In this document: in pieces, positions 17,008 to 25,908 of the stretch | How positions within the stretch are numbered: position 1 is the stretch's first letter | How the letters are laid out: every line of letters starts with the position of its first letter | Made by a program: the position numbers and the translations under genes | From: Neisseria musculi | GTDB lineage: Bacteria > Pseudomonadota > Gammaproteobacteria > Burkholderiales > Neisseriaceae | Assembly: GCF_014297595.2 (NCBI RefSeq) | Contig: NZ_CP060414.2 | Span: 124,001 to 188,000, forward strand | Length of the DNA: 64,000 nt | Direction: 5' to 3' | Notes under the pieces: generated by a model | Told to the model about the DNA's origin: nothing | Databases searched by the model: none | The model's input: only the letters and a program-made list of their open reading frames with translations

Positions 17008-17721
17008 GAGACTTTGCTGGATTAGTAGTTATCCCAAACTGTAGAAATGCAGATAACCCATTGTAACTAAAAAGAGCAGTTAAAGATAACCCCTTCGGTT
17101 TTTTGTATGTGAAGTTACAGACCATTCTGCTGCAGATTTATTAGGAATCTATCCTCATTTCGCAACGCTGTTTTACTGCAAAATCCGCCTCATTATCAGT
17201 CATCGTTTGACTCTTAAGGCAGGTCCAGATTTTTGATGCTTCGTAGAGTTGGATGAGGGCTGCTTCGGTAGTAAACACAAAGGCAGACGTGCTCAGGCGG
17301 AGGCAACAACAAACGTGACAGTATCCGGATTCTCAACGCGGTACAAAGGTTTATACAGTAGTTGTCGAGGATGCTAAAAGAGAAACACTACTGCTTGTTA
17401 TTACAAGAAAAATCATGCCTGACAGTATTGTCCGTACTGACTGTTTGGGTAGCAGTGATATGTTGGATATAAGTGGTTTTACCCATCACCGTATCCATCA
17501 CGGCAGGTTGTTTTCAGACAAATAAAACCATATCAATAGTATCGAGAATTTCTAGAGTCCGGCAAAAGCGTGTTCTGAGAAAATACAATGGAATCAACCG
17601 TCAACCTTTTTCGTTATTCTTACAAAGAATACGGGTTTCGGTTTAACTTTGGTGTGCCATCCAAGCAGCTTAAAGTGTAGCACAGGTGACGTGAAATTTA
17701 GGGCTTAGTTAGTATAGTTCC
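17008..17721 (+). mobile_element. IS1595-family element, degenerate, with 8-bp target duplication
   Basis: The 714-bp remnant is flanked by TATCTTTT on both sides (17000-17007 and 17722-17729). Its ends match each other at about two thirds of positions. Inside, many fragments of the transposase are readable (LLGIYPHFATLFYCKIRLIIS, KIMPDSIV, and RKYNGINRQPF near the end), but stops and shifts are frequent. Its right end overlaps the 3' end of nadK and supplies the last codons of that gene. Confidence 0.8.
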
Positions 17722-18636
17722 TATCTTTTTTATTTGACGGTATGTTTCGACCAATTGCTCTCCCCAATGCAGCTTTTGGCGAAGGGTTTTGTAATATTGG
17801 TAATCTGTGGGGTGTAATACGCGCAAGGGGTGGCGGTAGCGGTGGATTTTGATGCGGTCAAAAGTATGGATGTCTATAAACGACTGCCCATCGAAATGGG
17901 TGCGCGCATCACCGCCTTTGGTTACTAGAATTTCAATTTCGCAAGTGTCGGCAACGGCAATCGGGCGGTTGGTCATGGATTGGGGGCAAATGGGCACTAA
18001 AGTAAATGCACGCAGACTGGCCTGCATAATCGGACCGCCGGCGGCAAGAGCATAGGCAGTGGAACCTGTGGGGGTGGAAACAATCAGGCCGTCTGAACGT
18101 TGTGTGTAAACAAATTCTTTATTGATAAACACTTCGAATTCAATCATTTGTCCGGCACCGCCGCGCGATAAAACTACGTCGTTTAGAGCCAGTGAAGCGG
18201 TAACGGTGCCACCTTCGCGTATCAGGGTGGTTTCGAGCAGAATGCGCTCTTCGGGTAGATATTTTCCCGAGAGCATACCGTTGAGTATCAGGGTCATATT
18301 TTCGCGCGGTACTTGTGTGAGAAACCCCAAATGCCCTTGATTGACGCCGATAACCGGTACCCGGAAAGGGGCAATAATGCGACCTACCGACAGAAATGTG
18401 CCATCGCCGCCCAGTACAATGACCAAATCACATTTTTTGCCGAAGTTGCCTTTGTCAAGAATATGGCAGCGTTTTGCATCTACGGCACAGACAGAACCAT
18501 CGTGCAGAGCGGCCTCATCGAGATAAATGTCAAGTTTTTTTTCGTGTAGAAACTCCACCAGTGTATGCAGGGTTTCTTGAATTCGCGGCGTTTGAGGACG
18601 GGCAACAATGCCTATTTGTTTAAATTGGCTGATCAT
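17698..18636 (-). CDS. nadK: NAD kinase with IS-derived C-terminal tail
   Basis: The protein is 312 residues. It makes NADP+ from NAD+ and ATP in the cytoplasm. GGDGT is at 76-80, followed by GVNQGHLGFLT, the NE/D motif region LNDVVLSRGG and the substrate loop SDGLIVSTPTGSTAYALAAGGPI. Neisserial NadK, as I recall it, ends near residue 296 (...LHWGEQLV); here the natural stop is missing, and 16 residues (ETYRQIKKIGTILTKP) follow. The last of these lie inside the IS1595 end (17698-17721). The core is intact, so activity is expected. The ribosome site is weak. The gene stands alone between the IS and a gene-poor stretch. Confidence 0.92.
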   Translation of the reverse strand: MISQFKQIGIVARPQTPRIQETLHTLVEFLHEKKLDIYLDEAALHDGSVCAVDAKRCHILDKGNFGKKCDLVIVLGGDGTFLSVGRIIAPFRVPVIGVNQGHLGFLTQVPRENMTLILNGMLSGKYLPEERILLETTLIREGGTVTASLALNDVVLSRGGAGQMIEFEVFINKEFVYTQRSDGLIVSTPTGSTAYALAAGGPIMQASLRAFTLVPICPQSMTNRPIAVADTCEIEILVTKGGDARTHFDGQSFIDIHTFDRIKIHRYRHPLRVLHPTDYQYYKTLRQKLHWGEQLVETYRQIKKIGTILTKP

Positions 18637-19130
18637 GGCACGATGTGGGATGAGTAAGAGTTTCAGAATTATAGCGGTTTTTATAGAGGTGCTGAAAGTG
18701 AGTGTAATTTCAGATGACCTTTTCTGAGTAAAGATTGTTATGATCTATATAACCGGTTCAAAGCGAATGATACCGTATCCTAACAGCCAAGCCTGCAAAG
18801 CAAACGAAGCAAATGAAAAGCCTATAAGATAAGCTCCATTCTCGGCCGATTCAATACATCAACATCTTTATCCGCCATCAACATGGCGCCCAAGCAGTTG
18901 CACAAACATCATCAAATCAAGCCTCGCCACAGCACTGTCTGGCACTACTAGTACCAACAGCAGCACACCATGGTAACGTCTCGGCAGCAGCCGGAAGCCT
19001 TATTGAGCAGTATGGAAGCACATGAGCCAGAGGAACACTCGAGCTTCTCGCGATTGTTGCACAAAACTCCGCAACGGTGGTTGGTGATCCGACACCATTG
19101 TCGGCAATGAGCGATGTAGAAAATCCTAAT
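18637..19130. other. Gene-free, decayed stretch
   Basis: No intact gene. A short frame beginning near 18882 is broken by stops after about 25 codons. The DNA has lower GC and no DUS pairs, and it resembles decayed mobile DNA. I see no RNA gene or regulator site beyond the nadK upstream region. Confidence 0.35.
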
Positions 19131-19299
19131 GTTGTTTACACTTTTTGTTTTTTTGCCTAAAGGCCCGTTTTGGGATTGTTGAGAGTTGTCAAAATACCCA
19201 AAAGCACAAGCTATATCGCTCTCTAAGAATGCACAGAAATCACGAAACTATCGTTTTAGCAAAAAACAAAAGCTGTTTCATATAAAAAGTGTGAACAAC
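19131..19299. repeat. 169-bp MITE-like element
   Basis: The ends are GTTGTTTACACTTTTT (19131) and its complement with one change (GTTGTTCACACTTTTT, read from 19299). No frame inside is coding. The terminal bases are shared with a solo end at about 1656 and resemble the ends of the IS481-like element at 63106-63946, so it may be a non-autonomous derivative. Confidence 0.45.
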
Positions 19300-19449
19300 C
19301 CGGCTTTTTTCAACAGATAGGAAAGGAGCATTACCGACCTCGGCCGAACGGGTTGCTAGCAATACCGTTAGCGGCAAACTGAAGAGCTTCAAAGCTAAAG
19401 AGTCGCCCGCGCCTCATCATCGGAGACAGATAAAACCAGTGTGCCGTAG

Positions 19450-19716
19450 CTATGTATAACAGCAAAGAATTTTACTGTGCACCCAAACCGCCGAAGCATT
19501 GGTGGCGGAAGCCTATTTTACCGCCTCGGCTATTTGGGGGAGAAAAGGATCAATGAAGATGCCGGCGGATTTATCTGTCAATATTTCCCCAGACAAACGG
19601 TTTCGCACAATATCAACTACTGGGAGATACGCGGGGGTTCGGATGTGCTGGTTCACAGGAAAAGAAAAACAATTGGCTGTGAAACACCAAATGTTTTATT
19701 CTTAAACCGGCTCTAA
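19450..19716 (+). pseudogene. IS30-family transposase, C-terminal remnant
   Basis: The reading around 19477-19716 gives YRLGYLGEKRINEDAGGFICQYFPRQT and then RKRKTIGCETPNVLFLNRL. This aligns with the end of IS30-type transposases (WERG.NENTNGLIRQYFPK..., RPRK.LGY.TPNEVF). The conserved Glu is present, but many core residues are changed and upstream sequence is frameshifted (ITAKNFTVHP in place of ITSDNG.EF.). IS1655-like elements of this family are common in Neisseria. Dead. Confidence 0.6.
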
Positions 19717-19824
19717 TCTATACTATCTGAGTATTAAAATTGAAATGAAAATCAGATATCCTTCAGATGCTTTGCAAAGCAGTTTTGTAATGATTTTGAA
19801 TTTTGCCAAAGCTGCTGCTCTGTT

Positions 19825-20574
19825 TTACTTCGCGCAGCGGAATCCTAGGTTGTTGAGTACAAATTTAGCCTGCAGGCTGGTGCGTATGCCGTAGCGCATA
19901 AAGGCGGCGTAGTCGCTGGGGTCGGCGGAGCCTGCTGATGCGCCGCTGCAAAACATATTGCTGCCGGCAGCAGAAGCTGAGGTGAGCAGGCTGCTGTTGA
20001 AGTCTTCAGTCCACTCCCAAATCAGGCCGTGCATATCGTGAATGCCCCAGTAATTGGGTTTGTTTTGCCCGACATTGCGCAGGCCTTTGCGGTTGCCTTC
20101 GGCATACCAGTCGAGAATAGTGCGGTTGTAGCCCGGTTCGGCGGTGCCGTTGATGCGGGTTTGGGAGGCTTGGCCGGCAAACTCCCATTCATCGATGGTG
20201 GGCAGGCGTTTGCCTTGTGCGGCGCAGTAGGCGTGGGCAGCAAACCATGAAACATTGGTAACGGGTTTGTTTAAATCGTTTTCGGGCGGAGCGTGGCCGT
20301 TATTGTTTTTTACCCAGTGGCGCAGATAACCGGACTCGGCCTGTTTGCTGCTGGTTTTGTCGCGCTGCCATTGCGGGTGTTTTTGTATGAATGCGGCGAA
20401 TTGGGCATTGGTAACGGGCAGGGTGTCGATTTGAAATGCTTTTACGCTGATCATGGGCGTTTCTTTTTTCAGATAGAGCGGTCGGTATCGGCCGCCGCTC
20501 ACTTTGGCCATTTCGGCGGCGGCAGTGCCTGCGCTCAGCAGCAGAACAGCGGCAAACAGTGGTGCGGTATTCAT
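19825..20574 (-). CDS. nirV: NirV-like formylglycine-generating-enzyme family protein
   Basis: The protein is 249 residues with a signal peptide (cleavage after AGTAAA) and then a single FGE-sulfatase/PvdO-type domain: MAKVSGGRYRPLY at the start of the mature chain, VTNVSWFAAHAYCAAQGKRLPTIDEWEFAG in the middle, GIHDMHGLIWEWTEDF, and a terminal NNLGFRCAK. NirV proteins of this family are encoded beside copper nitrite reductase genes in several bacteria, and here it lies 125 bp downstream of aniA on the same strand. It is periplasmic by signal. Its role is unproven; maturation of, or support for, the nitrite reductase is an inference. A DUS hairpin between the genes may reduce read-through. Confidence 0.78.
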   Translation of the reverse strand: MNTAPLFAAVLLLSAGTAAAEMAKVSGGRYRPLYLKKETPMISVKAFQIDTLPVTNAQFAAFIQKHPQWQRDKTSSKQAESGYLRHWVKNNNGHAPPENDLNKPVTNVSWFAAHAYCAAQGKRLPTIDEWEFAGQASQTRINGTAEPGYNRTILDWYAEGNRKGLRNVGQNKPNYWGIHDMHGLIWEWTEDFNSSLLTSASAAGSNMFCSGASAGSADPSDYAAFMRYGIRTSLQAKFVLNNLGFRCAK

Positions 20575-20596
20575 GGCGGTTTGCTCCGTGATGTTT

Positions 20597-20632
20597 TTTC
20601 AGACGGCCTGGGGATAACAAGGCCGTCTGAAA
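20597..20632. terminator. DUS-pair hairpin upstream of nirV
   Basis: TTTCAGACGGCC (20597-20608) pairs with GGCCGTCTGAAA (20621-20632) with a 12-nt loop. It lies between aniA and nirV. Confidence 0.55.
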
Positions 20633-20664
20633 GTATGGGATGAAACGTTATGGTTTCTTGCGGC

Positions 20665-20696
20665 AAAGGCCGTCTGAAGTTTTTCAGACGGCCTTT
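20665..20696 (-). terminator. DUS-pair terminator of aniA
   Basis: AAAGGCCGTCTGAA and TTCAGACGGCCTTT form a tight stem 4 bp past the aniA stop on the minus strand. Confidence 0.7.
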
Positions 20697-20699
20697 GAT

Positions 20700-22184
20700 T
20701 TATTTGCCGCGCTCTTTGGCTACATCGGCTGCGTGAATCTGGCCGCCGCCGTTGTTGAAGCTGTTGAGTATGTAGGTCAGTACATTGGCGGTGTCTTCAT
20801 CGTTTAGCGCAACAGCGGGCATTACGCTGTTGTATTCTTTGCCGTTAACGGTGATTTTTCCACTCAGGCCTTTGAGTATGGCGTGAATGCCGCGTTTGGG
20901 ATCGGCTTTCAGATAGTCGGAGTTGGCAAGCGGGGGGAACGCGCCCTCCACGCCTTTGCCTTCTGCGCCGTGGCAGGCCATGCAGTTGGCGTTATACACG
21001 GCTTTGCCGAGCTTGATCTGATCTTCTTTGTTTGATGCCTTGCTGGGGCCTGCCTTCACTTTGGCTTCTTCTTCGGCAGTGAGCGGCACGGTTTGAATAG
21101 CACCGCCCTCTGACTGATAGATGGCGTCACTGAGTTTTCCTGAATAAATTTCTTTGTTTTCAGGTCCTTCTGCTTTCAATTGGCCGAGCGCGCCTTTGTT
21201 GAAGGCACGGAAGATGGAGTGGTCCACCAGTGTGTAGCTGCCGGGTACATCGAGTTTGAAATCGACAATTGCTGCCCCGCCCGCAGGTACGATTGTGGTT
21301 TGGATATTTTCGTTAATCAGCTTGCCGCCTTCCACATATACTTTATCGAAAATTTCACCGATAACGTGGAATGAGGATACCAAGTTGGGGCCGCCGTTGC
21401 CCACATAAATGCGCACACTTTCGCCTACTTTTGCTTTTAAGGCGTTGTCGCCGGCAATCGCGCCGACGTGGCCGTTGAATACTACATAATCCGGTTGCTC
21501 TTTAATGGCTTTTTCCATATCGAAAGGCTGCAGGCCGGCTTCGCCGTATTTGCCTTTGGTGTAGAAATCGCCCTGTACCACATAAAACTCTTTATCCACT
21601 TTGGGCAGGCCTTCTTTGGGTTCGACCAAAATCAAACCGTACATACCGTTGGCAATATGCATACCTACCGGCGCCGTGGCGCAGTGATAGATATACAGGC
21701 CGGGTTGCAGGGCTTTGAAACTAAAGGTAGAAGTATGCCCGGGAGCGGTAAAGGTGGCTTCTGCACCGCCGCCGGGGCCGGTTGCCGCGTGGAAATCAAC
21801 ATTGTGGGGTACTGTGGATGTGGGGTGGTTGGAAAACTGTACTTCAACCGTGTCCCCCTCGCGAACACGGATGAATTGTCCGGGCACATCACCGCCGAAT
21901 GTCCAATATTTATAATCGACACCATCGGCCATCTGCATCACTTTTTCAATCACTTCCATTTTGACGACTACCTTGGCAGGATAATCCCGATCAACCGGCG
22001 GCGGCACGTTGGGTGCGGAAGTCAATACTGCCTCAATTACCGGCAGCTCGCCCTGAGAAGCTTGGGTTTCAGCTTTGGGCGAAGAAGCAGCTGAAGTTTC
22101 GGCAGGCTTTTCAGCCGGCGGCTGTCCGCAGGAGGCGAGAGCGAATAAAGGCGCTATCAGAGCAGCTAAGGTGTGGCGTTTCAT
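20700..22184 (-). CDS. aniA: Copper nitrite reductase AniA with fused cytochrome c domain
   Basis: A 494-residue lipoprotein (lipobox ALASC, Cys19) that reduces nitrite to NO at the outer membrane. Two cupredoxin domains carry the type 1 copper ligands His127, Cys168, His176 and Met181, and the type 2 ligands His132, His167 and His322 ([36 protein letters not shown]). AniA of N. meningitidis and N. gonorrhoeae is about 390 residues. Here an extra ~110-residue C-terminal domain has CMACH (401-405) with an axial Met near 455 (SVMPAV), a class I cytochrome c, giving a three-domain NirK. It is divergent from norB. A perfect FNR box sits upstream at class II spacing. Confidence 0.95.
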   Translation of the reverse strand: MKRHTLAALIAPLFALASCGQPPAEKPAETSAASSPKAETQASQGELPVIEAVLTSAPNVPPPVDRDYPAKVVVKMEVIEKVMQMADGVDYKYWTFGGDVPGQFIRVREGDTVEVQFSNHPTSTVPHNVDFHAATGPGGGAEATFTAPGHTSTFSFKALQPGLYIYHCATAPVGMHIANGMYGLILVEPKEGLPKVDKEFYVVQGDFYTKGKYGEAGLQPFDMEKAIKEQPDYVVFNGHVGAIAGDNALKAKVGESVRIYVGNGGPNLVSSFHVIGEIFDKVYVEGGKLINENIQTTIVPAGGAAIVDFKLDVPGSYTLVDHSIFRAFNKGALGQLKAEGPENKEIYSGKLSDAIYQSEGGAIQTVPLTAEEEAKVKAGPSKASNKEDQIKLGKAVYNANCMACHGAEGKGVEGAFPPLANSDYLKADPKRGIHAILKGLSGKITVNGKEYNSVMPAVALNDEDTANVLTYILNSFNNGGGQIHAADVAKERGK

Positions 22185-22240
22185 GGTTAAGTTCCTTTTT
22201 GGAAAATGTCCGCTTTATGAAGCGGTTTTATGGATAAAAA

Positions 22241-22282
22241 ATCATATGTGAAGCTTGCGGGATGGGTATTGATTTACATCAA
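22241..22282 (-). promoter_or_regulatory. FNR-activated promoter of aniA
   Basis: TTGATTTACATCAA (22269-22282) is a perfect FNR box. On the minus strand TATGAT (22246-22241) is a good -10. The predicted start at about 22234 lies 41.5 bp from the box centre, the classic class II position. This matches the known FNR control of aniA in pathogenic Neisseria. Confidence 0.8.
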
Positions 22283-22486
22283 TTGATTCATTATTTAAGA
22301 ATATTAAAAGCATGGTTATAGTGTGTGACTGGTGTGACTGGTGTTTTTAAAATAGTTTTCATCGTGCCAATAGCTGTTGTTGTGTCGGATGGCGAGTACA
22401 GATTTTGATATATATCTATATTTATCTTTTATTTAGTAAAAATTTCTGTTTTTTATCGGCGATAGAACGTTATTTTTATCAATTTG

Positions 22487-22518
22487 TGCTACAATTTCAA
22501 CATTCATATTTTATGAAT
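22487..22518 (+). promoter_or_regulatory. norB promoter and candidate NsrR operator
   Basis: The extended -10 TGCTACAAT (22487-22495) is followed at once by a perfect palindrome, ATTCATA-TTT-TATGAAT (22502-22518), covering the likely start site. NsrR, the NO-sensing repressor, is known to control norB in Neisseria and binds AT-rich palindromes of about this form. The repressor identity is inferred from place and shape. Confidence 0.55.
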
Positions 22519-22556
22519 ATTTAGAAACCACTTCCAACTAGAAGAAGGAGCACAAA

Positions 22557-24794
22557 ATGGGACAGTATAAAAAGCTCTGGTATTCGCTGATTGCGGTACT
22601 GGCGGTTACTTTCTCTATCCTCGGTTACTTGGGTGTCGAGGTTTACAGGCAGGTGCCCCCGATTCCTCAGGCTTATGTGAGCGAATCCGGGCAAACCGTT
22701 CTCACTAAAGAAGATGTGTTGGCAGGCCAGTCGGCTTGGCAGAGCACGGGCGGCATGGAGTTGGGTTCGATACTCGGCCACGGCGCCTACCAGGCACCCG
22801 ATTGGACGGCCGATTGGCTGCACCGCGAAGCGGAAGCCTGGCTCGACATCACTGCAGAAAAAGAAACCGGTAAAAAATATGCCGATTTAGATAAAGCGGT
22901 CCAAGCCAATATTCAGGCGCGTTTGGCCGAAGAATACCGCAACGGCGGGCGCGTCAATGAAAACGGACAGGTGGTGCTTTCTGCCACCCGCATCGAAGCG
23001 GTTAAACGTGTTGCGCCTTACTACATCATGCTCTACGGTGATGACCCCTCCATGATTAAAACCCGTGAAGCGTTTGCCATGAAAAACGGCACGCTGCCGA
23101 GTGAAGAGGCGCGCCAAAAATTAACCGACTTCTTCTTTTGGACGGCTTGGGCATCTTCCACCAACCGCCCCGGGCATGATGCCACCTATACCAACAACTG
23201 GCCGCACGAGCCTTTGGTCAATAACGTGCCGACCACCGAAAACTATATGTGGTCGTTTGCCAGTATCGTGTTTTTGCTGCTGGGCATCGGCCTGCTGGTT
23301 TGGGGTTTCTCGTTTTTAAAGAAACACGATGACGAACCTGCCGCGCCGTCTGAAGACCCGCTCTCTAAAGTGGTGCTGACCCCATCGCAAAAAGCCCTGG
23401 GCAAATATGTGTTTTTAACCGTGGCCTTGTTTGTGGCCCAGGTGTTGCTGGGCGGCCTGACCGCGCACTACACTGTGGAAGGCCAGCAGTTTTACGGCAT
23501 CGACATCTCGCAATGGTTTCCCTATGCACTGGTGCGCACCTGGCATATTCAGTCGGCGATTTTCTGGATTGCCACCGGCTTTCTCACCGCCGGTCTGTTT
23601 TTGGCACCGATTATCAACGGCGGCAAAGATCCCAAATTCCAACGCGCGGGCGTGAATTTTCTGTATATCGCGCTGTTTATTGTGGTGCTGGGATCATACG
23701 GCGGCAACTTTTTAGCGTTGAGCCATGCCATTCCGCTGCATTTGAATTTCTGGTTCGGCCATCAGGGTTATGAATATTTGGATTTGGGGCGTTTTTGGCA
23801 GATTCTGCTGATGGTCGGCCTGCTGTTGTGGTTGTGGCTGATGCTGCGCTGCACCGTCAACGCCTTCCGGCAGAAAACCGATAAAAACATGCTGGCAGTT
23901 TTTGTTGCCTCTATGGCAGGGGTGGGGTTGTTTTACGCGCCCGGGCTGTTTTACGGCGAACACACCAGCCTCACCATTATGGAATACTGGCGTTGGTGGG
24001 TTGTCCACCTTTGGGTGGAAGGGTTTTTCGAAGTATTTGCCACCGCCGCGCTGGCTTTCATTTTCTACAACATGGGCTTGGTATCGCAACGCACCGCAAC
24101 CATCACCTCATTGATTGCCGCCAGCCTGTTTCTGGTGGGCGGCGTGCCGGGCACGTTCCACCATCTGTATTTTTCCGGCACCACCACGCCGGTGATGGCC
24201 GTGGGCGCATCATTTTCCGCCTTAGAGGTTGTACCCTTGATTCTGCTTGGTCGTGAAGCTTACGAACATTGGTCCTACCAGCACGCAGCCCCGTGGGCGA
24301 AACGGCTGCGCTGGCCGCTTATGTGTTTCGTTGCCGTAGCGTTTTGGAACATGGTGGGCGCAGGTGTGTTCGGCTTTTTAATCAACCCGCCGATTTCACT
24401 CTATTACCTGCAAGGCTTGAACACCACCGCCGTGCACGCGCACGCCGCCCTGTTCGGCGTATACGGCTTTTTGGCGTTGGGCTTTGTGTTGCTGGTGGCT
24501 TCCTATATCAAACCGGATGCAGAATTTAATGAAAGCCTGATGACTTGGGGCTTCTGGCTGCTCAACAGCGGGTTGGTGCTGATGATTGTTATCAGCCTCC
24601 TGCCGGTCGGCGTGATTCAGGCCTATGCCAGCATCACACAAGGTTTGTGGTATGCCCGCAGCGAAGGCTTCATGCAGCAGGAGCTGCTCGATACCTTGCG
24701 CTGGGTGCGCACCGTTGCCGACCTAATCTTTATCGGCGGCGCATGCTGCGTATCATGGCAGGCAGCGAAAATGGTTTTTGCACGCAGTAAATAA
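22557..24794 (+). CDS. norB: Quinol-dependent nitric oxide reductase
   Basis: A 745-residue inner-membrane enzyme reducing NO to N2O with electrons from quinol. One N-terminal helix and a periplasmic domain (about 40-220; GQSAWQSTGGMELGSILGHG) precede the 12-helix haem-copper-oxidase-like core. Core marks are YALVRTWHIQSAIFWIATGF, LNFWFGHQGYEYLDLGRFWQ and MEYWRWWVVHLWVEGFFEVFATA with conserved Glu and His. The soluble NorC haem motif is absent, so this is the qNOR type. AGAAGGAG precedes the start at good spacing. It removes the NO made by AniA, encoded divergently across a 372-bp control region. Confidence 0.96.
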   Translation: MGQYKKLWYSLIAVLAVTFSILGYLGVEVYRQVPPIPQAYVSESGQTVLTKEDVLAGQSAWQSTGGMELGSILGHGAYQAPDWTADWLHREAEAWLDITAEKETGKKYADLDKAVQANIQARLAEEYRNGGRVNENGQVVLSATRIEAVKRVAPYYIMLYGDDPSMIKTREAFAMKNGTLPSEEARQKLTDFFFWTAWASSTNRPGHDATYTNNWPHEPLVNNVPTTENYMWSFASIVFLLLGIGLLVWGFSFLKKHDDEPAAPSEDPLSKVVLTPSQKALGKYVFLTVALFVAQVLLGGLTAHYTVEGQQFYGIDISQWFPYALVRTWHIQSAIFWIATGFLTAGLFLAPIINGGKDPKFQRAGVNFLYIALFIVVLGSYGGNFLALSHAIPLHLNFWFGHQGYEYLDLGRFWQILLMVGLLLWLWLMLRCTVNAFRQKTDKNMLAVFVASMAGVGLFYAPGLFYGEHTSLTIMEYWRWWVVHLWVEGFFEVFATAALAFIFYNMGLVSQRTATITSLIAASLFLVGGVPGTFHHLYFSGTTTPVMAVGASFSALEVVPLILLGREAYEHWSYQHAAPWAKRLRWPLMCFVAVAFWNMVGAGVFGFLINPPISLYYLQGLNTTAVHAHAALFGVYGFLALGFVLLVASYIKPDAEFNESLMTWGFWLLNSGLVLMIVISLLPVGVIQAYASITQGLWYARSEGFMQQELLDTLRWVRTVADLIFIGGACCVSWQAAKMVFARSK

Positions 24795-24853
24795 CAAATG
24801 AAACGATCAACGGTTTAAAGCCGTAGCGGCCGTCTGAAACATTCAGGCGGCTT

Positions 24854-24960
24854 TTTTCAGACGGCCTTAAGTTTGATTCTCAGAGCGCCTTAGCTTTATA
24901 AGTTGATTTTCAGAGGGCACGGTTTACAGCGTTGCCTAAATGCCCGAGCCGTCTGAAAAA
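24854..24960. repeat. 107-bp direct repeat, copy 1
   Basis: It starts TTTTCAGACGGCCTTAAG and ends with a DUS in opposite orientation. Copy 2 at 25159-25265 differs at only a few positions. The spacing is 305 bp. The DUS pair at the ends suggests spread or exchange through transformation. Confidence 0.75.
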
Positions 24961-25158
24961 TTCAGACGGCCTTTTTTAAACGGCCTTTATTACCAACGCG
25001 GCGGTATTTATTTAAAGATACAGGCGGACTGGACGGCAAGGCCGTCTGAAAAAAGGCAGCAGCCTTTCTTGCCTGCCGGGCCGGCTGCGGCAAAGGGCTT
25101 GTGCGCTGCGTCAAACCCAAGCCCGGCAAAATTCAGGCCGTCTGAAACCATATCTCGG

Positions 25159-25265
25159 TTTTCAGACGGCCTTAAGTTTGATTTTCAGAGCGCCTTAGCT
25201 TTATAAGTTGATTTTCAGGGGAGCACGGTTTACAGCGTTACATAAATGCCCGGGCCGTCTGAAAA
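25159..25265. repeat. 107-bp direct repeat, copy 2
   Basis: Same sequence as 24854-24960 with a few changes (for example CCTAAA versus CATAAA near the end). It is bounded by the same DUS pair. Confidence 0.75.
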
Positions 25266-25908
25266 CCGGCCTGGGGCTATGTTGCGGGTGTTCGGGCGGC
25301 CTTTTTACAAAGTATCCGGCAGTTGTTGTCGATGCGGGGCGGGCTGAGGCGGAAACCGGTTTGTAGTCCGTCTGAAAATTTATCCGCCGATGAGGGCTTT
25401 CAGACGGCCTTTGCAATTGCCTCTGCTTGTTTGCAATTGACGCTTCATTCTGTTGCAAGGGTTGCGTTTTGGCTCAAAGATAACGGTGCTCTCGGCCGCC
25501 GATGCGGTAACGGAATCGGTTCTGTTCCGTTCCGTTCCGTTCGGTGTTGTCTGTAATGCATGCGGCTTGCCCGGTATCGAAAATAAAATGGCTTCGCTAT
25601 TGCTGATACGCAAAAACGAATGGTGAGGCGGCGAGCCGCAGAGAATATAATCCGTGCAGCAAAGGGCGGCGCAGCCATGGTTGGCAATGGGTTACAGTAA
25701 AGCAAAAAATGACGGAACAACCCAACACGGTTTATTGGAGTTTTTCAGGCATCGTTGTTTTCATCCCGACAGCTTTGCAAAGGCTCGACCGGGGCGGGTT
25801 TGCAGCCATTTTTAGATAGCTGTTTTCCATAGGGGACGGGCTTACCAATGCGGCTGTTTTCCGTTACAATCCATTCAATATCATGCGTTTATGCTAAAGG
25901 AGGAAATT

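Larger units (their letters stand above)
24795..25908. other. Gene-free stretch rich in DUS
   Basis: No convincing gene. It contains at least six DUS words in inverted pairs (24829-24865, 24951-24974, 25137-25172, 25254-25302), the two copies of a 107-bp direct repeat, and a short tandem run of TTCCG near 25520-25540. The last 60 bp before 25909 hold the ribosome site of the next gene. Confidence 0.5.
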
